Source: Deltaproteobacteria bacterium (GTDB taxonomy: Bacteria; Desulfobacterota; Desulfarculia; JACQYL01). Taken from it: a stretch of DNA of 35,105 nt. Where the stretch lies: assembly GCA_016208165.1 (NCBI GenBank), contig JACQYL010000112.1, positions 1 to 35,105 of the forward strand, given 5' to 3'. Below are positions 6,728-15,751 of the stretch, one piece after another. The notes under the pieces were generated by a model. It saw nothing but the letters and a program-made list of their open reading frames with translations. It made no database searches and was not told the origin of the DNA. The translations under genes and the position numbers were made by a program. Numbering within the stretch: the stretch's first letter is position 1; the number at the start of each line of letters is the position of its first letter.

Positions 6728-9700
6728 GTGTTCAGCGATTCCAGACCCGTTTTCGGGTTCGTATGGCGTGTCCGAGAGATCACGGAATCCGTGCAAAACA
6801 TGGCCCGTCGAACGGGCTCCCATGCCGTTTTCGATCTATCCCAATCCGAACCTTGTGCTGCGGCTTCGGCCCTGAATGAAATTGGAGCGGGAGACGTCAA
6901 AGTCTCCCGGGACCAGCTCGACGCGGCGACGTTTGGCGCTTTCCTCGAAGAAGCCCATCCCCAAACGGTGTGGATCGAGTACCATCCGACCCTTTCTGAT
7001 ACGGATCCCGAATCCTTCATAACCGAATTGCGGCGATTGAACAGGCGGTACAACTGCGTGCCGATCATTGGGGATCCGCGACTGCTGGACCGTCTGACGA
7101 GCGGAGATTGGGCGCCGCCCGTCATTGCTCTCAAAGGGTCGGAAGCCTCCGGTTTTGCCGGCAATGAAACCACGGGCATCCTTTACTCGACGGCAAGGCG
7201 ATTGATCGACGAGCATCAACGCAAGATCGACCTGATCGTCTGGGGGGGCGTCGCTACTCCTGAGGCAGCGGCAGCCTTTTTGACCACCGGCGCCCGCGGT
7301 ATCGTATTTGAAAGCCTTCACCGGCTGACGGACGAGGTGCAAGCGAACCCGGCGGTGCACAGGCGAATCGCGAACCTGCGGCACGATCATATCATAACGG
7401 TAAGCATGGATCCGGGTGTGAGCCTTCGCGTGCTGGACAAAGGCAACTCGGCGGCCGTGAAGGAACTCCGGAAGCGAGTGGCGGCTATCCTCGATGAGAT
7501 GCCTCCGGATCGTCGCGGCCGCGCGTTCTTGGATGCCGTCAGGGAACACATCCGGTCCGCGCTGGAAGACGGTGAAGACCCTCGGGCACTCGTGACGCTG
7601 GGCTGCGAGGCCGCCTTTGCGCGTTCCTTCGTGGACCGGTTCGGCCGAAAGAGCGGTGAAGCCATCGAGGCCTTCATCGCCGAGACCGGCCGTCTATGCC
7701 GTGAGGCTGCCGACTTCAGTGATTGCTTCCTAGACCACCCGCTGGCGAAGCGACTTGGTACGGTTTACCCGTTTCTCCAGGGAGCTATGACCTGGATCAG
7801 CGACGCACCCGAGTTCGCCCGCACGGTTGCCGAGGCCGGCGGCCTCCCTACGTTGGCGTTGGGGTTTCGAAACCGGAGGAAGCTGGGAGAAGACCTGGGC
7901 CGCATCAGATCGGTGTTGGGCGCGCATCCCTATGCTGTGAACGTAGTGGCCCTGCCCGAGAATCCCTATCTCGATGAACAACTCGCCTGGATACAAGAAC
8001 ATCGTCCGCCGTTCGCCGTGGTCGGCGCCGGTCCGCCGTCTATCGCAAGCATGTTGTGCGAAAAAGGAATCGAGACGTTTTACATAGCTCCCGACGAAGG
8101 GCTGCTCGTCATGGCCCTCGAATCGGGTGTGCGATACGTGATCCTCGAGGGGAACGAGGCCGGTGGACACGTGGGCGCGTATTCCACATTGACGCTGGCG
8201 CAGATGGCCCTGGAACTGAAACGTCGCAGGCCGGAGCTTTTCGCGGGACGGTACGTCCTGCTGGCGGGCGGCATGTTCAACAGGGAGACGGCCTTCAGGG
8301 CCGCCATGTTGGGCGCCGACGGAATCCAGCTCGGTACGGCTTACCTGGCGACCAAGGAAATCGTGGCCACCGGCGCTTTAGATGGGCTCTATCAAGATCG
8401 GGTTCTCCGGTCCCTTCCGGGTGATACCGTGGTTTCAGGAGAAAGCGCGGGGCTGGGCGTCCGGTCGCTGCAAACCCCCAAAGTAGATGCGATCCGTGCA
8501 TTGGAAAGAGCGTTCCTCGCCGGTAAGGAGAGCGAGGAATCCTTTCGGCGCCGACTGGAATCTCTGGCCGCCGGGAGTCTGCTGATCGCCGCTCGGGGGA
8601 TCGGCGGTCCCGATGGAAACTCTCTAAATGAGGACGTCCGTCTCAACGAAGGGCAGTTCATGAGCGGCGCGGTGGCCGGAGCCATCAACAGCGCGTACAC
8701 CGTGGATGAATTGCATCGCGATTTGGCGCAGGGACGTCTGGAACTGGTGATGCCGGCGTTCGGGCCGAGGGCTTCCCGACGGGTCCCCAGTCGAACTCGA
8801 AGCGTGAACCGCAACGAACGATTGGCGATCACGGGCATGGCCGTGGTGAACTCTCTGGGGACCTCTCCGGATGAAGTCTGGCAAAATGCCGTGTCCATGA
8901 AAAGCGGAATCACAGAGGTGCCGGCGTCCAGATGGGACCATAGCCAATACTACGACCCCGATCCTCGATCACCGGAAAAAACCTACTGCAAAGTGGGGGC
9001 CTTCCAACACCTGACCGTCGATCGCAGGAGCCTGGGCATAGCGCCTCAGGATTTTCGGGCCATGTCCAACTCGACCAAATTGACCTTATGGCTAGCCCAT
9101 CATGCCATAGACGACTCGGGCATCGCGGGCTCGGATGTGCCGCGGGAACGAATCGGAGTGCTCGTCTCTCAGAATTCAGGAGAATCGGCCAGTACGTTGA
9201 CGGACATCGTGATCCGCTCGGCGGCCGGCCGGATCGTGTCGAGCCTGCAAGAGGTCATCTCCATGACCCCGCAAGAGGTCCTGGCCGCCGAGCGTCGCAT
9301 CAAGCGCGATCTTGTGCGGGTGGACGATTCTACGCTTCTCGGACGACTCAACAGCATCGCCGGAGGATTCATCTGCCAGAAGTACGGCTTCATGGGCCCC
9401 ACGTACGCTGTTTCCGCGGCTTGCGCCACCAGTCTGGCAGCGCTGTACAGCGCCGTACAGATGATCCGAAACGGGATTCTGGACGCCGCGGTGGTGGGAG
9501 GCGGCGAAGAATCGCTGACGCAGGTGCATTTTCTCGAGTTCGCGGCCATAGGCGCGCTGGCGGGAGTTTCCGGCAGACAGCGCCCTCCGGAAGCGAGCAG
9601 CCGCCCCTTTGACGCCGGCCGGGACGGGATGGTGTTGGGAGAAGGCGGGGGCATGATCGTGATCGAGGCCGAATCCGTGGCCCATGCCCGCGGGGCGCAC

Positions 9701-12700
9701 ATTTACGGCTACATTTCCGGGGTGGGGGGCGGCAACAGCAGTCGGGGAATGGTGGAATCTCTGGCGGAAAGCCAGCAGTCGGTTATTGGCGCCGCTTTCA
9801 GGGACGCGACCTATGGACCGGATCGGGTGAGCCTGGTGGACTGCCATGCCACTGGAACCATCCAGGGGGACATCGAAGAGGTCAAGGCCCTGAAACGATT
9901 CTATGATCCACTCCGTTCCACCGCACTCGCGGCTTTCAAATCTCAGGTGGGGCATACGCTCGGCGCGGCGGGTATCGGCAGTCTGATCCGCAGCCTAAAA
10001 GCCATGCAATATAAGATCATTCCGGCAACCTTGAACTACCAGGCGCCGGAACCCGCCATGGAACTCGAACAATGGGGTTTCCGGGTGCCCTCGGAGCCGG
10101 AGGATTGGCTGCATGACCCGGACCGGCCGAGACGCGCTCAGATCAATGCGTTCGGTTTTGGAGGGGCCAACTACGTGGTCCACCTGGAGGAATGCCGGAA
10201 CCACTCCGGAACTATAGCGATCTCGCTCACCGCGCCGATGTTGTCTCCTCAGCCGGTCCCGGAAACCCAACCAGCGCTCCCGCACGTGGGAGGGGTATCC
10301 TTTTTCCGCGCCGGTATCAACGGAGACCGGTACCGCGTGGCGGTGGTTTCGGAGAATGACCGCGAAGCTCGAGTCATGGCTGAAAAGCATCTTACGGATC
10401 CCGGGGGAATCCCGATGGGCGAATCCCGGCGCGGGCCGGCCCGGGAAGGCGTCTACTGGGGTTCGGAAAGTGCAGCGCCTTTGCCGTTGGCGCTCGTTTT
10501 TCCAGGGCAGGGTAGTTGCTATGCGAGTATGAGCCTGGAACTCTACGAGTCGATCCCCGTTTTCCGGCAATGGCTGGATCGCATCGCCCGGGGCGCCGAG
10601 TTCGATGTGCTGAAGCTACTTTTTCTCGCGGATGAGGCGACCACACTGGACACTCGGTGGCAGCAGCCGGCCCTGTTTGCCATTGAGACCGCAATGGTTC
10701 AATCGTTCCTGTCCCTTGGAGTATGTCCCCGGGCCCTGGCCGGGCACAGCGTGGGCGAGTTGAGCGCCCTGTGCGCGGCGGATGTCTTTTCCCGGGAGGA
10801 CGGTATCCGCATTGTCCGCAAACGGGCCGAGCTGATGGATCGGGTAGGCCGTTCGATCGAAGACCCGGGCGTAATGATGGCGGTGGACGCCCCGATGCGC
10901 GTACTCGAGGAAAAGATCTCCGGCAACGAACAGGTATTCTTCACCAATTTCAATTCTCCCAACCAGGTGGTGGTGGGGGGAAGCACCGAATCCGTTTCCG
11001 AACTGGCGCGCGAGCTGGAAAAGGACGGCTATAGGTGCACCCGACTCAAAGTGAGCATGGCGTTTCACTCGCCCGCTCTGAAAACGATACGGGATGAATT
11101 CAAGAACTTCCTGTCCGGCATCGAGTTTCAGGCTCCCCGGATTCCGGTCATTTCGAATACGATCAACACCTTTTTCCCCGACGATTCAGAGGAGATCAGG
11201 AGCATTCTGGCGAGCCAGGTCGAGCGTCCCGTGCACTGGATGCAAAATATCAGAAAGCTCTGGAACGACGCCGGCATACGGTGTTTCCTCGAGGTAGGAC
11301 CGGGAGGAGCGTTGAGTGATCTGATCGCGGACACATTGGACGGAGCCGTATGCGTTGAGACCTGCCGGTCGGATCGGGAAGTCCATACATACCGTACAGC
11401 CCTGGCCAGGCTCTATGCTTCAGGCAACCTGCAGGACGGGATCCGACCCGACGAGTTGAACGTGTCGCAGGAGAGGATGCTCCGATCTTCAGCCGCGGCG
11501 GGGAAAAAGGATTTGTCCCCAGGCTTCGGCGAAGGGTCCGAGGCGACCGATTACCTGGAACAGGTCATCCGGATCATCATGGAGGCCACCGGGTACGAGC
11601 GGCGCGAGATCGAGCCGGATATGGATCTCCGGGAGGATCTGGCCATCCGTTCCAGTCGTCTTCCGGTCATCGTGGACATGGCCGAACGCCGCTTCGGAAT
11701 TACGGTTAACCTGAAAGACTTTGTGGGCGTTCACACGGTGCGGCAGGTGGCCGATCGCATCGAGGAGGTGGCCGTTCGAGTCGGCTCCGAGCCCCGAGTT
11801 CTCGATGACACCGAAAACCCCCCGTTGGCTCCTGTTCGAAACCTGGCAACGCGGCGCCCTGAGGAAGCGGTAGAAATCGAGCGCGGCCCGATTCAGCGAT
11901 TCGTTTTCGAAGATGCGCCCCTGAAACGCGGTTCCGGTCGTGCTCTCGAAATCGGTTTGGGCCGTGCGGTAGTTCTGTTGAATGCAAGCCGAACATCGGT
12001 ATTGGCGGAAGAACTCGCTCGCGTCCTAGCGGAAAAATATCAAGTCCGTCCGGTGATTATGAGCTGTTGGGGACCCTCCGAGCGTGGGAACGCCTTTGAT
12101 TTGCGTACGACCGGAGGCGTTGAGAGCGCCGGCGCGTTTCTCGCGCAAACCGAAGGTCTTACCGGTCTGACGTTGGTTCTTGACGGGGAGGCATCTGGAA
12201 TCGGGGACCTGCATGAAGTTCCGGCTTTCCTGGCCGGATTCTTCACTACGGTAGAAAGTCTGCTTCATTCCCCGCACAAGGCGTTCTGCTCTCTGGTGCA
12301 TCGCAAGACGGATCCGAGGGCTTCCTCCGCGGTGGCCGCCGAGGGAGTGCTGGGCCTGTTTCTGGCGGCCCGTCAGGAATATAGTTCTGTTCTGTTCCGC
12401 AGCATAGAAACGGACAGGCGAACGGAGGCCGAGGACATCGTTCGACTGGCTTTGGACACCGGAATGGACGAAGTTCAAGTCATTTGCCGCGATCGGGAGT
12501 TGTTTACGCCGAGACCCCGGGCGCAGGACGCCGCCCTGTCCGAGGCGCCGGACTTCACATTGAACCGGGGCGACGTGGTCGTCGTCTCGGGCGGAGGTAA
12601 GGGGATCACGGCTTGGCTGGCGAGGGCCCTCGCCCCGTTCGGCCCCCGATTGCTGCTGTTGGGACGCACGCGGCCGGATGCTTCGATTGATTACGACGCC

Positions 12701-14407
12701 CTCCTTGCCATGGAGGGTCCTATAGAATCCGCGGTTCGAACCTACCTGAAGGAACGTCGGCCGGACGCGGCTAAGAGCGGACTCGATGCCGAGCTAGATG
12801 AAATCATGGCCGGTGCGGAAATCCGTGGAACGATCCTGGATCTGCGTTCCAGAGGGATGGAAGTCGAATACCATTGCTGCGATGTGACCCGGGAAGAGAG
12901 TGTGAGCAGCGTTCTGGAAGGTGCGGTGAGGCGGTACGGCAGAATTGACGGCATTATCCACGGCGCGGGGATCCTTCGGGATGCCTTCATGGAATTCATG
13001 ACTCGGGAAGACTTCCTGCGGGTGATGGACGTTAAATTGACGGGCGCATGGAACCTGTACAATGCGGCCGGATCCCACGGGCTCCGGTTTATGGTGGGAC
13101 TTTCATCCATTGTAGCCGCTTTGGGAAACATTGGACAAACCAATTACTGCTCCGCGAATCGCGCGATGGGAGCCTTGTTGAGAGCCCTACCGGGCGAGGC
13201 CGAGAGGGTAGCCACAAAGACGTTGCTGCTGCCTCCCATCGACGGTGCAGGCATGGCCGGAGACGCCGAGATCAAGGCCTTGATGAAATTGCGCGGCATG
13301 GCTGACGCATATGTGCACGTGAAAGAGCTGATGGAATTGTTTTGCAGGGAGATGTTCGCCGTGTCCGGCGGACCTTCCGAAGTGATGTGGTCCAGGCCTT
13401 TGCCTAAGTCGATTTCCCGCGGGTTCCATCTGAACCAGACCCCGCCGATGGAAGGACTCGGTTTGTCTTCGGGCGGCAACGCCTTTCCCTTCGAGAAGTT
13501 TCCACTGGTTGACAGCGTCCGGCGTCTGGACCTCGAGAAGGGCGAGCTGGAGACGGAGCGGAACTTCAACGTGGACCGGGACCTCTGGCTCGAGGATCAC
13601 AGGCCGTTCGAATTCGTCAAACACCCGTTGATCTCCGGCGTCATGATCGTTGAAACGCTATTGGAGGCGGCCAAGCTTCTATACCCTTACCTGCACATTC
13701 ACAGCCTTCGCAACGTGGAGTTCAGGGATATGGTCGAGTGCCTTCCCGACACGGACTGTGTGACGCGAACCCTGGTCCGCAGGTCGAGGCTCGAGGACGG
13801 AGAGACGGTCTGTGACGTCTCCCTGATGAGTCAGGATATCTCGCCTTCCGGAAGGGTTACGGATCATTGGTACACGAGAACCAGGGGGGAGGTCGTTCTG
13901 GGAGGCGGGAAAGACCCGGCTGCCCGGCGCGCCATACCTTGGGTAAAGGAAGAGGACCTCGTCCACCCGCCTGTACATGCCGGCGGGATTCAGGATTTGT
14001 ATCGGAACTACACCGGGCTTCGGGGCCGGTATTGCGTACTCGAGGGGGTCCGTGGCTCCGGAGCGGGCGTTATCCACGGCAGCACGGTATATCGGAAAAG
14101 CCGGGATGTGGCTGATTTCGAAGAAACCAACTACATGTACTCGCCGTATCTGCTGGAAGCCCTGCAGCATCTGGTCGCCTATTATAATTTCGTTGCCCGG
14201 CCGGAACACGCCCTGGTAGGCTTGCCCGTGGGCTTTGAGGAGATGCGATTCAAAAGGCTCTGCAATTCGGGGGAAAGGATATCGATTTCCGCCCGTATGA
14301 CATCGGAGGACGAAACCGGACAGCGCTGGGAAGCGTGGGCGGTGGACGAGGCTGAGGAGACCGTCATGTGGGTCAGGGGACTTGGATTGAAGTGGCTTTC
14401 TCTTTGA
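6728..14407 (+). CDS. single-chain PUFA/polyketide-type synthase (ER*-ER-KS-AT-ACP-KR-DH)
   Basis: The 2,559-residue protein starts at GTG 6728, with AGGAG 12 bp upstream. Domains: a degenerate nitronate-monooxygenase-like barrel (about 10-310, GSEASGF); a complete FMN-type enoylreductase barrel like PfaD (about 340-640, GNEAGGHVG); ketosynthase (about 697-1156; Cys899, His1040, His1076); acyltransferase (about 1250-1540; Ser1341 in GHSVG, His1447 in AFHS, which suggests malonyl-CoA); one ACP (about 1608-1681, candidate Ser1642 in LAIRSS); ketoreductase with its structural half (about 1700-2230; GGGKGITA, Ser2126, Tyr2140); and a C-terminal double-hotdog dehydratase-like region (about 2255-2555; His2291 in DHR). 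No thioesterase is present. The full reductive set on one chain predicts iterative synthesis of a reduced acyl chain kept on the ACP. It heads an operon with an acyltransferase and an alpha-oxoamine synthase, which could provide the release step. A phosphopantetheinyl transferase must come from elsewhere. Confidence 0.9.
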   Translation: MFSDSRPVFGFVWRVREITESVQNMARRTGSHAVFDLSQSEPCAAASALNEIGAGDVKVSRDQLDAATFGAFLEEAHPQTVWIEYHPTLSDTDPESFITELRRLNRRYNCVPIIGDPRLLDRLTSGDWAPPVIALKGSEASGFAGNETTGILYSTARRLIDEHQRKIDLIVWGGVATPEAAAAFLTTGARGIVFESLHRLTDEVQANPAVHRRIANLRHDHIITVSMDPGVSLRVLDKGNSAAVKELRKRVAAILDEMPPDRRGRAFLDAVREHIRSALEDGEDPRALVTLGCEAAFARSFVDRFGRKSGEAIEAFIAETGRLCREAADFSDCFLDHPLAKRLGTVYPFLQGAMTWISDAPEFARTVAEAGGLPTLALGFRNRRKLGEDLGRIRSVLGAHPYAVNVVALPENPYLDEQLAWIQEHRPPFAVVGAGPPSIASMLCEKGIETFYIAPDEGLLVMALESGVRYVILEGNEAGGHVGAYSTLTLAQMALELKRRRPELFAGRYVLLAGGMFNRETAFRAAMLGADGIQLGTAYLATKEIVATGALDGLYQDRVLRSLPGDTVVSGESAGLGVRSLQTPKVDAIRALERAFLAGKESEESFRRRLESLAAGSLLIAARGIGGPDGNSLNEDVRLNEGQFMSGAVAGAINSAYTVDELHRDLAQGRLELVMPAFGPRASRRVPSRTRSVNRNERLAITGMAVVNSLGTSPDEVWQNAVSMKSGITEVPASRWDHSQYYDPDPRSPEKTYCKVGAFQHLTVDRRSLGIAPQDFRAMSNSTKLTLWLAHHAIDDSGIAGSDVPRERIGVLVSQNSGESASTLTDIVIRSAAGRIVSSLQEVISMTPQEVLAAERRIKRDLVRVDDSTLLGRLNSIAGGFICQKYGFMGPTYAVSAACATSLAALYSAVQMIRNGILDAAVVGGGEESLTQVHFLEFAAIGALAGVSGRQRPPEASSRPFDAGRDGMVLGEGGGMIVIEAESVAHARGAHIYGYISGVGGGNSSRGMVESLAESQQSVIGAAFRDATYGPDRVSLVDCHATGTIQGDIEEVKALKRFYDPLRSTALAAFKSQVGHTLGAAGIGSLIRSLKAMQYKIIPATLNYQAPEPAMELEQWGFRVPSEPEDWLHDPDRPRRAQINAFGFGGANYVVHLEECRNHSGTIAISLTAPMLSPQPVPETQPALPHVGGVSFFRAGINGDRYRVAVVSENDREARVMAEKHLTDPGGIPMGESRRGPAREGVYWGSESAAPLPLALVFPGQGSCYASMSLELYESIPVFRQWLDRIARGAEFDVLKLLFLADEATTLDTRWQQPALFAIETAMVQSFLSLGVCPRALAGHSVGELSALCAADVFSREDGIRIVRKRAELMDRVGRSIEDPGVMMAVDAPMRVLEEKISGNEQVFFTNFNSPNQVVVGGSTESVSELARELEKDGYRCTRLKVSMAFHSPALKTIRDEFKNFLSGIEFQAPRIPVISNTINTFFPDDSEEIRSILASQVERPVHWMQNIRKLWNDAGIRCFLEVGPGGALSDLIADTLDGAVCVETCRSDREVHTYRTALARLYASGNLQDGIRPDELNVSQERMLRSSAAAGKKDLSPGFGEGSEATDYLEQVIRIIMEATGYERREIEPDMDLREDLAIRSSRLPVIVDMAERRFGITVNLKDFVGVHTVRQVADRIEEVAVRVGSEPRVLDDTENPPLAPVRNLATRRPEEAVEIERGPIQRFVFEDAPLKRGSGRALEIGLGRAVVLLNASRTSVLAEELARVLAEKYQVRPVIMSCWGPSERGNAFDLRTTGGVESAGAFLAQTEGLTGLTLVLDGEASGIGDLHEVPAFLAGFFTTVESLLHSPHKAFCSLVHRKTDPRASSAVAAEGVLGLFLAARQEYSSVLFRSIETDRRTEAEDIVRLALDTGMDEVQVICRDRELFTPRPRAQDAALSEAPDFTLNRGDVVVVSGGGKGITAWLARALAPFGPRLLLLGRTRPDASIDYDALLAMEGPIESAVRTYLKERRPDAAKSGLDAELDEIMAGAEIRGTILDLRSRGMEVEYHCCDVTREESVSSVLEGAVRRYGRIDGIIHGAGILRDAFMEFMTREDFLRVMDVKLTGAWNLYNAAGSHGLRFMVGLSSIVAALGNIGQTNYCSANRAMGALLRALPGEAERVATKTLLLPPIDGAGMAGDAEIKALMKLRGMADAYVHVKELMELFCREMFAVSGGPSEVMWSRPLPKSISRGFHLNQTPPMEGLGLSSGGNAFPFEKFPLVDSVRRLDLEKGELETERNFNVDRDLWLEDHRPFEFVKHPLISGVMIVETLLEAAKLLYPYLHIHSLRNVEFRDMVECLPDTDCVTRTLVRRSRLEDGETVCDVSLMSQDISPSGRVTDHWYTRTRGEVVLGGGKDPAARRAIPWVKEEDLVHPPVHAGGIQDLYRNYTGLRGRYCVLEGVRGSGAGVIHGSTVYRKSRDVADFEETNYMYSPYLLEALQHLVAYYNFVARPEHALVGLPVGFEEMRFKRLCNSGERISISARMTSEDETGQRWEAWAVDEAEETVMWVRGLGLKWLSL

Positions 14408-14429
14408 GCCCACGGGATAAGGGAGGACC

Positions 14430-15551
14430 GTGCACGGAATCGACTTACAGCCGGTAAGAAACACGTCGGACTTGAAGGCGTTCATCGAGTTTCCTTGGCG
14501 GCTATACCGGAATGACTCCAACTGGGTTCCTCCTATAAGGTCCGATGTGGCTCGTTTGCTTACTCCGGGTAAGCACCCGTTTTGGAAATTCTCGCACCGG
14601 GAGCTTTTCCTGGCCCGGCGGGGAGACGAGGTGATGGGCCGAATTGCAGCCATTGTAGACGGGAACTACAATCAATATCACGACGAGAAAATGGGCGTCT
14701 GGGGTTTTTTCGAATGCGTTTCGGATCCGGAGGCCGCGGTGTCCCTGTTTTCGGCGGCCGAACAGTGGGTGCGCGGGCAGGGCATGGAGTTCATCAGGGG
14801 TCCCTTGAATCCTTCGGCCAACTACGAAACCGGCCTTCTGATCGAAGGGTTCGATTCGCCGCCCACCCTGATGATGGCATACAACCCTGCCTACTACCCG
14901 GACCTGGTCAGGCTGTGCGGTTTCAAAAGGGAGAAAGACCTGTTTTCGTTCCTGCTGACCAGGGAATCCGTTTTTCCCGAATGGGTGTTCCCTTTGGCGG
15001 AACGACTGTCCAAGAAAGGCGGGATCCGGATTCGCAAGGCGGACCGGAAAAACGTGAAACGAGACATGCGCCTTATGAACAACCTCTACAACGAATATTG
15101 GGCGCACACCTGGGGCTTCGTTCCATTGACGGACGCCGAGTTGGAAGAGGCGGCGAAAGACCTGGTGCACGTTCTTGACCCCGACCTGGCGTTTTTCCTC
15201 GTCGACCGGGACGAACCCGTAGGCGTCTGCCTGATCCTTCCCGACATTAATCCCCTGCTGCGGCGTTTCAACGGCAAACTGGGTCTGACCGCCCTGCTCA
15301 AGAAGAAGCTCTACTGGTCCGAGATTACGGGTTTGAGGTGCATCATGTTCGGTGTCAAGGAGGCCTACGGCCAACTGGGGCTTCCCCTGGTGGCGCTGGA
15401 TCACGTTGTGCGCGAATTGGAATCCAAGGAACAATACCGGTTTGTGGAATTGGGCTGGACCCTCGAGGATAATCAGGATATCAACCGAGCTTTTCAGGAG
15501 ATCGGCGTCCAACCGCACAAGCGTTATCGGATCTACCGGAAAGACCTATGA
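14430..15551 (+). CDS. GNAT-superfamily acyltransferase-like protein
   Basis: The 373-residue product begins at GTG 14430, preceded by GGGAGG and only 22 bp after the synthase stop, so it is co-transcribed. It opens with RNTSDLKAFIEFPWRLYRND and NWVPP, features I associate with a conserved family of about 370 residues annotated as GNAT-like and common in Bacteroidetes and other sphingolipid-bearing groups. Further conserved parts are RIAAIVD, FIRGPLNPSANYETGLLIEGF and the C-terminal VELGWTLEDNQDINRAFQ. GNAT folds transfer acyl groups from CoA or ACP to amines. In Caulobacter a GNAT-superfamily protein has been reported as ceramide synthase. By context this protein may N-acylate the amino-ketone made by the neighbouring enzyme. 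Fold call is moderate; substrate is inference. Confidence 0.7.
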   Translation: MHGIDLQPVRNTSDLKAFIEFPWRLYRNDSNWVPPIRSDVARLLTPGKHPFWKFSHRELFLARRGDEVMGRIAAIVDGNYNQYHDEKMGVWGFFECVSDPEAAVSLFSAAEQWVRGQGMEFIRGPLNPSANYETGLLIEGFDSPPTLMMAYNPAYYPDLVRLCGFKREKDLFSFLLTRESVFPEWVFPLAERLSKKGGIRIRKADRKNVKRDMRLMNNLYNEYWAHTWGFVPLTDAELEEAAKDLVHVLDPDLAFFLVDRDEPVGVCLILPDINPLLRRFNGKLGLTALLKKKLYWSEITGLRCIMFGVKEAYGQLGLPLVALDHVVRELESKEQYRFVELGWTLEDNQDINRAFQEIGVQPHKRYRIYRKDL

Positions 15552-15604
15552 CGTTGTCGATCGAGGGCACGCCACAGAAAGTCTCCCGCCAGCGCCGGGG
15601 AGGG

Positions 15605-15674
15605 GTCCGGAATTCTCCGGCTTCAAGGAATTTATCCGAATTCCGGATCTGGCTGCGCTCGTCCGGAATGACGC
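15605..15674. repeat. dispersed palindromic repeat, copy 2
   Basis: ATTCCGGA (15640-15647) and TCCGGAAT (15662-15669) form a perfect 8-bp inverted repeat around a GC-rich centre. To the left are an extra GTCCGGAATTC and an AT-rich stretch shared with copy 1 at 1522-1555. It occupies most of the 200-bp gap between the GNAT and alpha-oxoamine synthase genes. A short frame at 15548-15748 runs through the repeat and is not considered a gene. Confidence 0.55.
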
Positions 15675-15751
15675 TTCTGCAATTTCGACACAGCCGCGAT
15701 CTTCAGAATAAAACGCGTTCAAGCGCCATGGTGGTGAGAGAAACCTGAACC

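Noticed and set aside
13679-14653. 324-residue open frame on the minus strand
   Set aside because: Crosses the end of the synthase and the start of the GNAT gene in antisense; not compatible with the clear dehydratase-like region on the plus strand.
14502-15518. 338-residue open frame on the minus strand
   Set aside because: Opposite the GNAT-like gene, which has a good start and conserved segments; the antisense product has no family likeness.
15548-15748. 66-residue frame starting inside the GNAT stop (ATGA overlap)
   Set aside because: It passes through the palindromic repeat and has no conserved features, despite the coupling-like overlap.
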